From: Dipteris shenzhenensis
Taxonomy: Eukaryota > Polypodiophyta > Polypodiopsida > Gleicheniales
Assembly: GCA_047967505.1 (NCBI GenBank)
Contig: CM106539.1
DNA length: 64,000 nt
Strand: one strand, 5' to 3'
A program made the position numbers and the translations under genes. This document shows positions 1 through 12,470 of this stretch, piece by piece. The number at the start of each line of letters is the position of its first letter. The first letter of the stretch is position 1. The notes under the pieces were generated by a model. That model saw nothing but the letters and a program-made list of their open reading frames with translations, was not told where the DNA came from and searched no databases.

Positions 1-1019
1 AATGAAAAGGGTGTAAAGCGATTCACCGAGTGGCATACGGGCTACTACCACCTATTTATTAAAAATGTGTAATCTCTGGCAGTGACTCACATGTCATGGG
101 GATCTTGCAAGAATGCTGATGGAGTTCTCCTCCAAGCTACTCTAGGCCAAGAGCAATGCATGCGAATTTCATCCACTAGTGTCACTTTAGTGACTCTCGA
201 CTTGTTGCAATCATGAATCCATAAGGAGAAGAAGAGGGCAAGAAGAGGGGAGTGGAGAAGGGAGAGGAGGAGGAGAAGAAGAAGGGAAGAGGAGAAGATA
301 GCATGGACCAATGGTGGCATATTGTTAACCAATTGAATAATATGCCCCCCTTCCTGATCTCGATCCAATCCTCTATATCGTGCAAAGATTATGGTTGTTG
401 GAGTGTTGTTGAGATGAAGATCATTCTTGGTGTGCATTCCTGTGAACTTTTGCCATTTGGAGTGCTTCATAGGTCTTCAATGGATCTTGTGTCATGGAAT
501 TGCTGCTAGGAAGATGGATATGAAAAACCAATGTTGGTGATGAGGGCAAGAATGGGACTTGGCTCTCTCAAGATCACTCATAGGGATATAATATTTGGGT
601 AAGTAAATGGGCCTATATAAACTGAATTGCTCTGATCTAGATTAGTCCGTGATATTTGCAGTAGATTAATAGTAAAGGCATGGATACTTGGCTTTCTAAG
701 TATGGGATCATCAGGTGCATCGCTTTCTCACTTTGGATGTGATTGCAATGAGGTCCAACCTCTGTTTTAGAGAAAAACTTTGTGGCTGCTACATTCTCTA
801 GGCTCAGGCCACATTGGCCAACTAGCAACATGCTAAAGTGGCCTCTAGATTTTGGGGATGGAATAATGCATGGAGAAAGAATGTCACACGTCTTAATCTT
901 AAGACATTTATTGTTTCTTCGTGATCAATATTGTCTTAGCCACTTGGCTAGCTTAGAAAGCCTTTGTATCTCTTGACTCTATGGACATCTGGAGAATGAG
1001 GGTGCTTATAGTCGAGTCT
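1..1019. other. No gene or named repeat seen
   Basis: The reading frames here (up to 127 codons) overlap one another on opposite strands and carry no motif I recognise. There is a short purine-rich run at about 222-300. I see no exon structure, RNA gene or terminal repeat. Confidence 0.5.
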
Positions 1020-1757
1020 CTGTGGGGGACAATACTTTGTAAGGCCCTTAATATTGCTAAATTTAAGAGCCATGTGAATTATCATGCCCATCGGATCTCA
1101 TTCACATTGTCAACAATACATTTTTCTTGATTTTTACTAGCCGTCATGCATGAAGGTAAAAACACATGGATCGAGGTGTCCCATTTGAACTTTTGAGTCT
1201 CTAATGGGGATGTACTTTTCATGGGCCTTAATCTCATCTACTTTTAGACCCACGCAAACTTCTCTGCCAATTGAATCTCATTTGCATGGTTTGGGATACA
1301 TTTTTTCTTATTTCTCACCATGCATCATGCATGATAGTCAAAAAACAAGCATTGAGGTCCCTTTTCGAACGTTCAAGTATTCGATGGAGACAGTACTTTG
1401 CACAAGACATAATATCATTCACTTTAAGGCTTATGCAAATTATCATTCCCACCAGATCTCATTTGCATAGTCTAGGATGCATTTTTTCTTATTTTTCACC
1501 TCGCATCATGCATGAGGTAAAAAATATGCATCGGGATGTGTCATTAAAAAGTGGTGTCTCCGCTAGATATGTTACTTTTCATGGCACTTAATCGCACCCA
1601 TAGTAAGGCCTATGCAAAGTACAATGCCCATTGGATATCATTTGCATGGTGGGGAGATCAATTGTCCTTGTTTCTCATCACGCAACACAAGGTGAAATGC
1701 ATGCGCAATGATATATGATGGGCAAGGTGCTTTGCACATGCCTTAAAGTGGGTAAGA
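1020..1757. repeat. Tandem satellite, about 180-bp monomer, four copies plus a partial fifth
   Basis: The landmark ATCTCATTTGCAT (with variants) recurs at 1095, 1275, 1456 and 1635, giving spacings of 180, 181 and 179 bp. A second landmark, a variable GTACTTTGCAC-like stretch followed by CTTA, recurs near 1030, 1210, 1390, 1570 and 1730 with the same period. Copies are diverged by base changes but keep their length. Monomers of about 180 bp are typical of plant centromeric and subtelomeric satellites. The block is immediately followed by telomere-like sequence, which favours a subtelomeric or fusion-site origin, though this is inference. Confidence 0.8.
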
Positions 1758-2060
1758 TATTAGAGAATTTTAGGTATAGGGATTAGGGTTAGGGTTTAGT
1801 ATTTAGGGTTTAGGCTATATGGATTTGAAGATAGGATATAGGGTATACGGTTTAGGATATAGGGATTAGGGTTTAGGCTATACAGATTAGTAAGGGTATA
1901 GGCTTTAGGATTTAGGGTATAGCATATAGGGTTTAGGGTTTAGGGTTTAGGGTTTAGGATATGGGGATTTGGGTTTAGGGTATGGGGTATAGGCTATAGG
2001 GATCAGGGTTTGGGGTATAGGGTTTGTGATTTAGGGCATATGGTTTAGGGTATAGGGAGG
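1758..2060. repeat. Degenerate interstitial telomere-like repeats (TTTAGGG type)
   Basis: The stretch is dominated by TTTAGGG and variants such as TATAGGG, TTAGGAT and TTTAGGC. An uninterrupted run of nearly four TTTAGGG units lies at about 1927-1958. TTTAGGG is the usual plant telomere unit. The degeneration and internal position show this is not an active telomere. Confidence 0.8.
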
Positions 2061-2441
2061 GAAGTTACATGTTATGGAAAAGGACTGAGCATTCATCAAT
2101 TGGAATCCCCTGAAATAGGATTTAACATAAACATTATATCGAAAGGAAACTCAATCAATGAAGTGTCTACTTCAACTCAATTACTATCAGCTTTGTGGGA
2201 CGTGAGCTAAACATGCCAATCAATAAGAAGCAAATATACGTCATGGCATGATCTAAAATAAGAAATTAAATGATAAGGAGGTTTTGCTTGATGCTAATCC
2301 AGATGAGATCACCAATAGGCCACTGACTATAATCATAGAGGAGCTCCCTAAGGAAAAGTAGGCTAGCACATAATTGAATGAGAATCCCCCTCTAAAAAGG
2401 GAAAAAATGGGCCTAATACAAGGAGAGAGGGGTTTAGAAGG

Positions 2442-2867
2442 TTGATGCATAGAATGAGAACTAAGAAAAAGGGTGTGAAGCCTAGGGTTAATTCCAACTT
2501 GAAAAAGGATACATCGCTCCTACTCTGCCTCACAATTAAGACTCCCTTTCATCCTAGGGAGACTGATCCCTATCCTCTTGCAGGTATTGATCCTAACAAA
2601 GAAGACACAGTGCAAGATCATGCCAATAAAGAAGGAGAGAATCAAGCTGTTCTTAATGGAACGGTTGCTCACGAGGAATTTTGTGCTGGCCAAGCATTCC
2701 AACATGTTCATGAAAAGAACTCCCAGTCCCATGTTGGAATTCATTCGGACAAAGATTCTAGCATTGCTGAACCCATGCCTAATGATGCTAATAATGGAAA
2801 TGCTATAGAGATTAACACAGAAGAATTGAAAAAGACTCAACGGCTCATGCAAGAACAGTCAATGTAG
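2442..2867 (+). CDS. Hypothetical protein, 141 codons, unrecognised
   Basis: An open frame begins with two Met codons, has a basic start (RMRTKKKG) and a hydrophilic, Asn/Glu/His-rich remainder with no domain I can name, ending at TAG 2865-2867. The sequence just upstream (about 2260-2395) has a second short hydrophilic frame in another phase, so this could be the 3' part of a decayed ORF. A mobile-element accessory protein or a chance ORF are equally possible. I saw no introns or promoter. Confidence 0.3.
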   Translation: MMHRMRTKKKGVKPRVNSNLKKDTSLLLCLTIKTPFHPRETDPYPLAGIDPNKEDTVQDHANKEGENQAVLNGTVAHEEFCAGQAFQHVHEKNSQSHVGIHSDKDSSIAEPMPNDANNGNAIEINTEELKKTQRLMQEQSM

Positions 2868-3012
2868 AGTGAGAGTGACTAACCTAGATGTTACACTAAG
2901 GAAAGATGGTAGTGACTTTGTTGATGTTCTATTTTAATAACTTAGGACTTTTTAAAAAATAACTTACATCATCTCCAAAAAGCATTCTATTTTTAAGAGT
3001 TTTTGATATCAA

Positions 3013-3047
3013 TACCCTATGTGCACCCCTCCCCTCTCCCTCTCCCC

Positions 3048-3094
<47 letters not shown>

Positions 3095-3252
3095 CCCTCC
3101 CCTCCCCTCCCCTCCCTCTCTCGTCGCTCCCTTATTTTTTTAAATTTCTTGTTGTCGTGGCAATGCGAGAGTTACCTTACCCTCCCTTCTCTCTCCTCTC
3201 CCTCTCCCTCTCCCTCTTTGCTTCCCTCTCCCCCTCCCCTCCCCTCTGTTCC

Positions 3253-3306
<54 letters not shown>

Positions 3307-3450
3307 CCCTCCCTCTCCCTTCCTTGTGTCCCCTCCTTCTTCCCCTTCCCTTCTTTACTTTCCCCTCTCTTTCCCTCTCTGCTCCCCTCCATTTCATCTC
3401 CCTCCCCCTTCCCCTCCCTTTTTCTTCTTTCCCTCTCTTTCCCCCTCCAT
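3013..3450. repeat. Pyrimidine-rich block with two (CT)n microsatellites
   Basis: There are almost pure C/T runs on the plus strand, with (CT)n tracts at about 3052-3091 and 3260-3304, separated by CCCTCC-rich sequence. Reading frames of up to 166 codons across this block are low-complexity Ser/Leu/Pro or Arg/Glu strings and are not genes. Confidence 0.85.
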
Positions 3451-3577
3451 CAAGATATGTCATTTGAATGTGTACTTCACTCACTACAAATACATATTTA
3501 AAAACCTTTGTAACTATTGCAAGGTATTTATTGGCACCATTCAAAAGCTCTTTGAGATTTTACTGCTGTTGTGTATC

Positions 3578-3579
3578 CA

Positions 3580-3631
<52 letters not shown>
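3578..3631. repeat. Compound microsatellite (CATA)n followed by (TA)n
   Basis: About seven ACAT units run directly into about twelve TA units. Confidence 0.9.
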
Positions 3632-3633
<2 letters not shown>

Positions 3634-4932
3634 TTTTCCATGGATTTAAATTATTTTGTTTATTTAAAGTTTTAACAAATTAAGGAAAAGTTAAAATTTT
3701 AAATGAAGATTCTTAAAAATAAAAAATTATACTAGGAATTTTTGCAATATAAAGTAATGTATGAATTACTTTTCTTAGTTTTTGCATTATTAGTACAAAA
3801 TGATAGTGTAAGTAAATAAACTTTTTATTCCAAAAGGGTGGTATTTTTATGGATAAATTTGACCAAGGTAAAAGGCATAAATATGTGTGTGTGCTTGTAT
3901 GTGTGTTAATAGTATGATAAAATATGGTGTGCATAGGGCCTAGGGTTGAGGTGGTAGGGCATGACGTGCCACCCTTCCACGAAAGAGGACCCATAGGTGT
4001 GTTGTACATAATCCATGGTAGTAATATTATAAAATGTTGAGGTGGCATGGTTCCTCCATGTGCCACCCCTCCACCCAGGCAATCCCATGCCTGCATTTAG
4101 TGAGACATGGCCCAAGGACCATGGGAAAAGTAATATAAAATAGGTGGAGATGGATATTATATTGGATTATTCCCTCCATGCAGGATAGGCCCATGTGGGG
4201 GGGGTGTAGATAGTCCAAGAATGCAAGTTAAATAATGGGGAAAGTAGGATGAGGTGGCATGATTCCTTGCATTTATGTGGAAAAATGAGGCAAAGGTTTG
4301 TCACACACAATTGAGAGTGCATACCCACCTAGCCTGCATGGGAGATTCCTCCACACACACATGCATGTGGGAGGATGTATTTATTGGGAGAGACCCCCTC
4401 TCTTGGCTATAAAAGGAGGGGGCTATTCCTTGATGTGACACGCTCATTCTTGTAAAGCCACCATGCTAGTAGTTTGATTTCCCCCATCCTTCCTTTCAAA
4501 TAAAGCATGACTCTCTTCCCTTGATGTCTCTATCTCTACATTCCACCTCCCATCATCTACATGCTCCTCTTCCCCCTCTCCCTTCCCCTTTCCACCATAG
4601 TCTCCCTCTTCATTTCCACCCCTCTTAATCCCTTTTCCCCACCCATGTTAACACTTCTCCCCTCACATTCCCTTTTCCCCATGGCCCTCGAGCGTCGCCA
4701 CGCCTAGCATCTAGCCTCATGCCTTGATTTCTTTTCTAGTTAATAGAAATGGGTGGCTGCTGGGATACAAATCTCCACGTATGAGGATCATGCCACCTTC
4801 AACAACTTGGGAGTTCTCTTGGGCGAATTCTCTCTTCCCACCCCTTCTCCCTCTCATCATCTCTCTTTCTAGTCCTCCCTCTAGTCCCTCTTTTCCCCCA
4901 CCTCTTTTTCTCCCCCTATTCCTCTCTCCTCT

Positions 4933-4935
<3 letters not shown>
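3632..4935 (+). other. Gene-free stretch; possible LTR or promoter segment around 4300-4450
   Basis: No gene is seen. At about 3930-4290 a GAGGTGGCATG...CCACCCCTCCACC-like sequence recurs loosely. At 4407-4416 a good TATA box (CTATAAAAGG) is followed by a short GC-rich leader. This resembles an LTR U3/R boundary and could belong to the retrotransposon debris that follows (RNase H at 6097). I could not define LTR ends or a target duplication. Confidence 0.35.

Positions 4936-5016
<81 letters not shown>
4936..5016. repeat. (CT)n microsatellite, about 80 bp
   Basis: A nearly perfect CT dinucleotide run lies within a longer pyrimidine-rich context (about 4830-5040). Long frames crossing it, such as 4724-5533, are artefacts of this tract. 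Confidence 0.95.
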
Positions 5017-5039
5017 CCTCTCTCCTCTCTCTCTCACCT

Positions 5040-6096
5040 GCATTCTCGCCATCCGTGTTGTCGTGTGCCTTGCCATCCACACTACTGTGCACCTCGCCAT
5101 CTGCACTGTACTGTTGCGTTGCCGTGCACCTCGCCATCCACGTCATGCTACCATGCTACCATGCACCACCACCGAGCACCGTGCCCCATGCTTTGCCATC
5201 TGCGCCATGTGCCACCATCGATCCTACTACTGTTGTTACCTGTGCCACTACCTGCACCATGTGTCACTGCCACTTGCACCTGTCGTCGTGCTTGCATGCT
5301 GCCATCGATCCCGTTGCCTTTGCGACCTGTGCCTATGCACCATCGCTACCTATCCCACTACTACCTCTACCCATGCTGCCACCTCCACACTCCATGTGTT
5401 GTGTTTTCCCACCTCGCTATCCACTCCTCCCTCATGCTTCGCACCCGTCGCCACCTCACCACCTCCTCCTCCCTGGTTTGCATCCTACATCCTCGATGGT
5501 GACAAAGCTTTCGGGGCTGTATCTTTTCGATGAGGTGGAATTTCTCAGTGTCGCAAAAAGGAGAAGCGTTCAATTCTCCGAGCTCTTCACGAGTGGCTGG
5601 TCAAAATCAAAAGGTATTCCTCCTAGGTGAGGAAGACACATGAAAAGTGAGTCTCTTCTAGAGACTTCTCTCAAGCGGCCGACAAAATGCTAGAATCTAG
5701 TTGTTCATCTAACTCTGTCCCTTTGAAGGTCAAGAAGAAAAGAGTGTTCAAGAAAAAGGTCACGATGTAGGAAAAGTCAAGGAGCTATTACTATGATTAC
5801 GCCAAGGAGCTAGGGTTCTCAGAATTCTTATGTAATAACATGCATCTATATGGTTAAGATGTTCCGTCCTTGGAACCTATTTGTTCCTAATCAACCTTTT
5901 GTTCCACATCATGAACTTCATGTGGTAATTTTGTTTGGACACAAAGTGAATTTTCAACAAAAATTGTGAGCTTGTTTGGGCCAGAATGCCTTGCTGAGGT
6001 TTTGGCTTCCCCTCATCCACTCATCCTTCCAATCCTAGATTATCGAGAGACTTGGAATGTATGTGTCTTGGTGCTCATATGACGTCGGCTTAGGTC
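5040..6096 (+). other. Probable retrotransposon gag/pol debris, not resolvable
   Basis: The part to about 5500 is a Cys/His/Pro-rich low-complexity frame dominated by CCA, CAC and TGC triplets. From about 5480 several short frames read like hydrophilic protein (Lys-rich stretch near 5740-5780) and are broken by stops every few dozen codons. Position directly upstream of an RNase H fragment suggests decayed polyprotein, but I see no protease, RT or zinc-knuckle motif. Confidence 0.3.
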
Positions 6097-6450
6097 TTAC
6101 ACTTTGATGGTGTGTATAGACCTTCGACAAAAGCGGCGGGGGTAGGAGTGACCTTGACTTCACCCGATGGAGAAAAGTTTTTGTATGGTAGCCTTGTGGT
6201 AGCAGACACTTGCAATCAGGCCAAATACTCTGCCCTTATTTTTGGCTTACAAAAAGCCAAAGAACATCAAATTGCTCAGCTAGAGGTATGAGGTGACTCA
6301 CAACTGGTATGCCGACAAGTGAGAAGTGGAAAGTGAGAAGTGAAGCCTTGACAGGCTACTCAACTTTGTCAAAACTTTGAAGAGATTCAAGTGAAGCATA
6401 TTCCAAGAACTCAGAATAGCATCATTGGCTCACTAGCGTGAGTGGCTTGT
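6097..6450 (+). pseudogene. RNase H domain fragment of an LTR retrotransposon
   Basis: Frame 6097 onward reads as the RNase H fold of plant retroelement polyproteins: a first strand with HFDG (first catalytic Asp), TSPDG, then NQAKYSAL where the family normally has NxAEYxAL, so the second acidic catalytic residue is replaced by Lys, and GDSQLV (third acidic position). TGA codons interrupt at about 6289-6291, 6331-6333 and again downstream, so it is dead. In the same decayed frame the end resembles the HIPRxxNxxADxLA tail of this domain. RT and integrase are not recognisable beside it. Confidence 0.65.
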
Positions 6451-6871
6451 GAATCAAAAGGAGATACCTCTTCAAAGGAATGAAAATGCCAAACATCACC
6501 CCGCTAGAAGAAATCTCATGGAGACTACAAGAGCTTGAGGATTCACAAGGTGATGTGCAAGCCCTGCATCTTCTTACCATGGTAATGGCTTTCCTCTTTG
6601 CTCTGATGAACAACTTGATGTGACACCGTACCCCCAATCTTCTGCAATGATGTCAGCTATAAAAGTTGTTTACGAACTCTTCTTCGCCATTGACTCTTCC
6701 CGTACGGAATATCGCACCACTCTAAATACTCCATTTCCAACTTACATTTGCTTTCTAGAAGTCTCGTCCCCGCACTTCCATTTTAATATTCCACTCTCTA
6801 TTGTCAATACATAATCTTGTATTTTCTTAACTCCTCTAATGTATTCTTTGTTCCCCTCCTCTTTTCCAAGC

Positions 6872-7006
6872 ATGGCTAACATTCCTGTGTTCGGTGGTTG
6901 GGTTGAAGAAAATCCAAACGAGTATCTTGTGGCCTTCAAGCAAATGAAACTACAGTACAGTGAGCCCCCCTTTTGCACTACTAAAATAAGACAAAACATA
7001 GTCTAA
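6872..7006 (+). pseudogene. Short gag-like N-terminal fragment, 44 codons
   Basis: ATG at 6872 opens a frame with IPVFGG...ENPNEYLVAFKQM, resembling the start of plant LTR-retrotransposon gag proteins (xIPxFxGxxxEDPxEFLxxF). It stops at TAA 7004-7006. It lies downstream of an RNase H fragment in the same orientation, the reverse of the order within one element, so it probably starts a second truncated element. Confidence 0.4.
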
Positions 7007-7024
7007 TTAAAGCATATAATGAAG

Positions 7025-7915
7025 TAAAACAATTTTCGACCACCGCATCGGTTTAGGACAGTCACAATTTCAACTATCGGGCTGGTCTAGGATACTCACA
7101 ATTTCAATCACTGGGATGGTTTAGGACACGTTTTGGACAGTCAACCATCAGGTTGGTTTATGACATATTTAGGATAGTCACAACTTCAACCATCGGGATG
7201 GTTTAGGACACTGTCATAATTTCAACCACCGGGCTGGTTTAGCCTTATGGCCTCAACTTCACATATTAGAACTTAACAAGTATATTGCTTTTCATTTCTG
7301 AATTTCACGATTAGAAAATAACAATATATTGCTTTTCATTTTTGAATTTTACAATTTCAATCACAATTTTAGTCAGTAACTGTTGTTTGTCTTGAACCAG
7401 CACCAGGCTAGTTTAGGACAATTTCACATTAAGCCCAAGCCATCCCAGTCTAGAAATAGTGGTATATGACCCGAATAGCAATAAATTAAATTTAGCAAAT
7501 TTAAGTACTAAGAAACACAATAATTTCAACCACCAGGCTGGTCAAAAATGTATGTCTGTTCAACTACACTAGTTCAGGACAATCACATAATTGGTGATTA
7601 AGCTGAAGCAGCCACAGTTGCACGATGTTCCAACTACCAGGCTGGTTTAGTAAAATAACAATATATTGCTATTCTATTGCGAAATATATTGTTGTTGATT
7701 TCAACTCAACCACACCACCGGGCTTGACAACAACTAATGCCTGTTCAACCACGTTGGTTTAGAACAATCACATAATTGGTGATTGAGCTGAGCCATGATG
7801 TTCCAACCACCGAGTTGGTTTAGGAAAATCACATTTAGTCCAAGCCTAGTTTAAGAAATAAAACAAGTAAACTATCCCAAAGCTCAATCACAAACAACCA
7901 CAAAGCTGGTTTAGG
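7025..7915. repeat. Array of a short motif (CAACCACCGGGCTGGTTTAG), dispersed family copy A
   Basis: About ten diverged copies of CCAACCACCGGGCTGGTTTAG, often followed by GACAATCACATTA, are scattered at irregular spacing (for example near 7035, 7070, 7105, 7150, 7188, 7230, 7530, 7630, 7805, 7890). The same motif array occurs at 38,010-38,560 and 58,190-58,380, each time next to the same downstream sequence, so it is part of one repeat family. Confidence 0.75.
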
Positions 7916-9812
7916 CACCACTGACCTGCATTGTATTTACAGATGTCCTTGCATCTCGTACACTTTTTACAGATGTCCTTTTTTTTTGGAGAAACTCTTG
8001 TATTTTTCTACCAAAACGTCATCATTGTAGCAATGACTTCTGCACTTAGGTGTCTCTCCTTTTCTTGTGTTCTGTTGAAGCCCATAGACTTCTTGGATTG
8101 GGATGATCATGCATTGCTTCTACTCTATGTTCAACCATTGGAGCCATGTTGGTCCTTTTGATTGACAACATCTTCGACATTGTTCACCCAAGCCATTTCT
8201 CCTTTGTTTCAGGGGACGCTAACATAGCTAATGTCGCCCTCTTTGCAGCTAGTTGATTTAAGCTGTGCACCCTTTTCACTTTTCTGTAGGCCATTTCTTA
8301 GATTAGAGAGCATCACCTCTTGGGCGTGCATCTCCCGAGGTGTTGGTAGGGTTGTAACTCTACAAACTTTAGGGTGCATGCGAAATCTTGTGAAGACTTG
8401 AGACTGATAATCACCTGAATGGCATGATGTTACTACCTCAAATGCTCCCACCAATTGTGACACCATAGCTCGTGTTCTTCACTCTGATGGCAATGATCAA
8501 ATGTGTGCATCTACAACCGCTTCTTGCTATTGCTATGCAAGGAGTCTTCTTTCTTCTTGTTGTTTCTTCATTCATAGATGTTGCAAAAGTGTCTTTCGTT
8601 GCTGTTTTGATACCGTGCCATCACTTTCCTCGACCCGCAATCTGTTCCTTGTGCCTTGACTAGGCTTTTCAGCTTTCTTGTCTCGTAGCCTCTATCTGCT
8701 TCTCTTGCAAGCCATGGCGAGCTACATGTTGCCATTGATGCCATGGCTGCGATCAGTCTACAATAGACCTAGAGAAGCTAGCTGGTGAGGTAAGCAAAGA
8801 ATAGAAGACAACTTACCCGAAAGAAGACAATGCCAAACCAAAGTCTATGCAAGGTCACGTCGAGGTGTGTGTGGGTTGTAGGGCGTTTGCAGGTTGGAGG
8901 TAGGTTGTAGGTACTTAATCTTTCAAAATTTGATTGGCGAGAGATGTGAAAATTTGAAATTCGTGGGAGTAGCAAAATTTTCAGCCGTCAATTTTTACTC
9001 CTCCGGCGACATACGTCAGCAGAATTGGATTTCCCAAACAAGTGCAATGTGGCCTAAAATGCTTCAAAACACAAATAAGCCAAAGGGCACACTATCAGAT
9101 TTGATGCTATGTTTTATGAATGCAATGACCTTTGGCACGCTTATGAGCCATATAACAAGCAAGTGCATGGAAAAATAAACAATTCAATATTATAAATAGT
9201 GTTGGATTTATTAAAAGGTCTTTGCACGTGCACAAATTAAATATTTTTCAGCTTCTTCCATTTTAGGGTGAATCTAGATACCAATACCAACACCTATCAA
9301 TGTTTTAAGATCACCATACAGTAGTCCCACTAGTATGGATTCCAAATTTTCAATCTGTTTTGGTTTTTAACAAATTAAAAAAAGGTTATGGAGCGTGCCC
9401 TCAAATGGGTGTATATCAATTTAGCACAACATTGGAGGCTCGTTAATCCATGCCTAATCTTCTCATCTAGGTGTGTCCTTGGGTTGAGGAGAAGCTAGCA
9501 TAGTGTACTTTTGAATGATTACTTGGTTGCATGTATGTATAGAACAAAATTTTGATGTTTTTGAATAAATTGCTATATCCTATAGTCTTCGGGATGCATG
9601 CAATATAGCATTTGCAATGCTTTAATGGTCTCATTCTAAATCCTTATTCCATATATTTTTTGTCTCATGTTCAAATTTGGAATGTGTACTACAACTTCAA
9701 GGAAAAGTTTACCGAATTTCATTGAGCAAAGCAATGCGCAAGTTATGGGTCATGCAAGATACCTATATACAAAAAAGCCCTTGAACCTCACCAAAAGTGG
9801 CTACACCCAAGC
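7916..9812. repeat. Dispersed repeat family, copy A body
   Basis: The region matches 58,380-60,004 in extended co-linear stretches, clearest from about 8340 to 9812 against about 58,620-60,004, and partly matches 38,560-39,088. The stretch at about 7925-8140 is inverted relative to the other copies. Homology stops at about 9812. Short ORFs inside (64-94 codons) are not conserved as protein between copies. I cannot assign a transposon class: no terminal repeats or target duplications were recognised. Confidence 0.75.
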
Positions 9813-10149
9813 AAACAATTCAACCCAGTAGGGTATGAATGGCTCTTGTCTAGGGATGCATAAGTTGCCGCAGCATATGCAATTTCCGTGTTGTTGAGTG
9901 ATATGGTAAGGCCAAACTTGATTGCAACTTCTTGACACATTTGTTGCATTGCATAGCTTGTTTTTGTTTTAAGGGATGAACATGTTATTGAATCCATCTA
10001 AATATGTGGCCAAAAAGGGTTACTTTTGACAAGGTGTTGAATGGAGAACGTATACTCTAAGTTTTGTCTTTGAACCCCAATGACCCACCTACTAATTCAT
10101 GTCTAAAGTATTGATAAAAGCTAGGTTTTATAAGTAGTCTATCAGTTTG
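9813..10149. other. No gene seen
   Basis: Unique-looking AT-rich sequence with no supported feature. Confidence 0.4.
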
Positions 10150-11450
10150 AATTTTAACATTCTTCAAGAATACTGACAGCGCTATATTAATATGCCTTTT
10201 GTTTTGAAATCATGTTTTCATGTTTGTAAAAAGTGAAAGAAATTTATGCGACTAGTGCATGCAAGAAATTCATTTGCAATATGAATACATTCAGGTAATA
10301 TGCTAATCTCTTATCCATTCATGATTTTCTTCGAGACTCTACTGAACTCTAATATACGAAACATTCTCAATGATCATGCCAAGTGAAGGGCCTATTCCCA
10401 CATATTATAACTCTTTGGGGAAGGACTCGGGAAGGAAGCGCTCTGCCTCCCCACACACACTATGTGTGGTCACAATAATTTTATCGTGTAAAGATATTTT
10501 CTTGCTCATTCTTAGGAAATATATTTACTTCAATTTGAATTCTTGCATCATTTCTCTCTTTTGATGCATATTCTCTATGTGAGGGAACATTCCAAATCAA
10601 TAGAGATAATCGAGTTATATGCAAGATCAAAGGATGATCTAATAACTTTATTCATATGGTTGTAGTTCACATTACGTTATTATACACATTGCAACATGGA
10701 TAAATTATGAGCTCTTGTAAACATAGCGTAAATTATGAGTAGACTGTATTAATATGCCTTTTGTTTTGAATGTATCTTTCCATGTTTACAAAAAGTGAAA
10801 GAAAATTACATGACTGGTGCATGTAAGATATTCATTTCTTAAATTGCAATATGAATACATTCATGTAATATGTCAGTATCTTATCCATCCATGATTTTCT
10901 TCGAGACTCTATCGAGCTCTAATATACAAAATGTTCTCAATTGTGGTGCCAACAGTTGGAGAGCATGTTCCCTCATCTTATAACTCTTTGGGAAGGAAGC
11001 GCCCTGCCTCCCCACCCACACTATGTGTGATTATAATAATTATATCATACATTATCATATAAATATATTTATGAGATATTTACTTGCTCGTTCTTAGGAT
11101 GATATATTTACTTCATTATGAAAAGTTCTTGCAACATTTCTCTCTTTTGATGCATGTTCTTGATGTGAGGAAAGATTCGGAATCAACAGAAATAACCGAG
11201 TTACATGCAAGTTCGAAGGATGATCCAACAACGTTATTCATATGGTTGTAGTCTATATAGCATAATTATGAGGTCTTGTGAAAATAGCTTAAATTATGAG
11301 ACTAGGTGGTTTAATATGTGAGGAAATATTCAGATAACCGAGTTGCATGCAAGCTCAAAGGATGGTCCAACACCTTTATTCATACGGTTGTAGTCTCCTA
11401 TATACATTTGCAACAAGGTTTAATTATGAGCTCTTGTAAACATAGCCTTT
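10150..11450. repeat. Tandem repeat, unit about 562 bp, two copies plus a partial third
   Basis: ATTAATATGCCTTTTGTTTTG occurs at 10,186 and 10,748, and the two following units stay alignable through the CTCTTTGGGGAAGGA and CCCCAC...ACTATGTGTG landmarks. The tail of the unit (GATAA.CGAGTT.ATGCAAG...TTATTCATA.GGTTGTAGT) recurs a third time at about 11,330-11,400. No coding content is evident. Confidence 0.75.
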
Positions 11451-11671
11451 CATGCATTTGTTGGGCTTAGATTCCCAAAAGGCACAAATCGTTGCACATC
11501 ACCAAGTCACTAATAAAGCACCACTCCTACCATTTGCAAGGAGGACCTTGTGTTATGTCTCGTCCCTTTTTTTACTCAATCTTTTTTTCCCTTTTAAAAT
11601 TTTAATAAAGTGGTAGGATTCAAGTTCGATTTGATGTTTGTAGTCATGTCACGCTTCACGACAAAAATGGT

Positions 11672-11875
11672 ACTAGGAAATATAGGGAGCGATCAATGAA
11701 TGAATGCCAGGTGTTGTGAAATATAGGGAGTGATCAGAGACTAAATGAATGCTAAGGAAGAACAAGGAAATATAGGCAACGATAAATGAATTAAGGAATG
11801 ATGAATGCCAAGTGTTGGGAAATATAGGGAGCAAGTGGAGAATGAATGAATGCCAAGGACGAACAAGGAAGTGAC
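11672..11875. repeat. Short degenerate tandem repeat (GGAAATATAGGGAGCGAT...GAATGCCA)
   Basis: GAAATATAGG(G/C)A occurs four times at about 11,678, 11,720, 11,766 and 11,819, each followed by an ATGAATGCCA-like segment, giving units of about 42-53 bp. Confidence 0.65.
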
Positions 11876-11949
11876 AATAAGGGGATCTAATTTGTGACCG
11901 TTTCTTGAGGCATTGTGCCACCCAAAAAGCCATTCAAAGTGCCACAATG

Positions 11950-12278
11950 TAGCAACAGTGTAATATGTTGTTGATTATGTTATTGTCTTTTTTTTTCCTA
12001 GTGTTTGTGCTTTCTTAAAAATGGCTACCTACACACCCTAGTTTGTTAGCACTGCCGGCACTTTTTTCCAAAATTGTCCCTCTAATCATTTTATGTGAGG
12101 TCCTTGCCACTCATCCCACGCCCATGACCATCCTAATTTTTGGCCTGCCATAGGTAGGTCTAAGTGAAGGCGATTCAAGAAGAAGCGAAATTAATCACCA
12201 TTTTTTATTTTCAAAAATTTGCTATTTTTTATTTGTCCAGTTGCTATTTTTTCCTCTAGAAATCCTCCACATTTTTAG

Positions 12279-12327
<49 letters not shown>

Positions 12328-12419
12328 GCTTTCAATTCATCATCTCAGCCCTCTTTCACTATTTGGATCTCAGGCAGGCCTTTGAATGATTTATTATCAT
12401 TCACCTTGTTTTTTGAGTG

Positions 12420-12470
<51 letters not shown>

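Noticed and set aside
3019-3649. 160-codon Ser/Leu/Pro frames
   Set aside because: Produced by (CT)n and CCCTCC tracts; no start context, domain or conservation signal.
4724-5630. 269- and 191-codon frames
   Set aside because: They cross an 80-bp (CT)n tract and a CCA/CAC/TGC-rich region; low complexity without motif.
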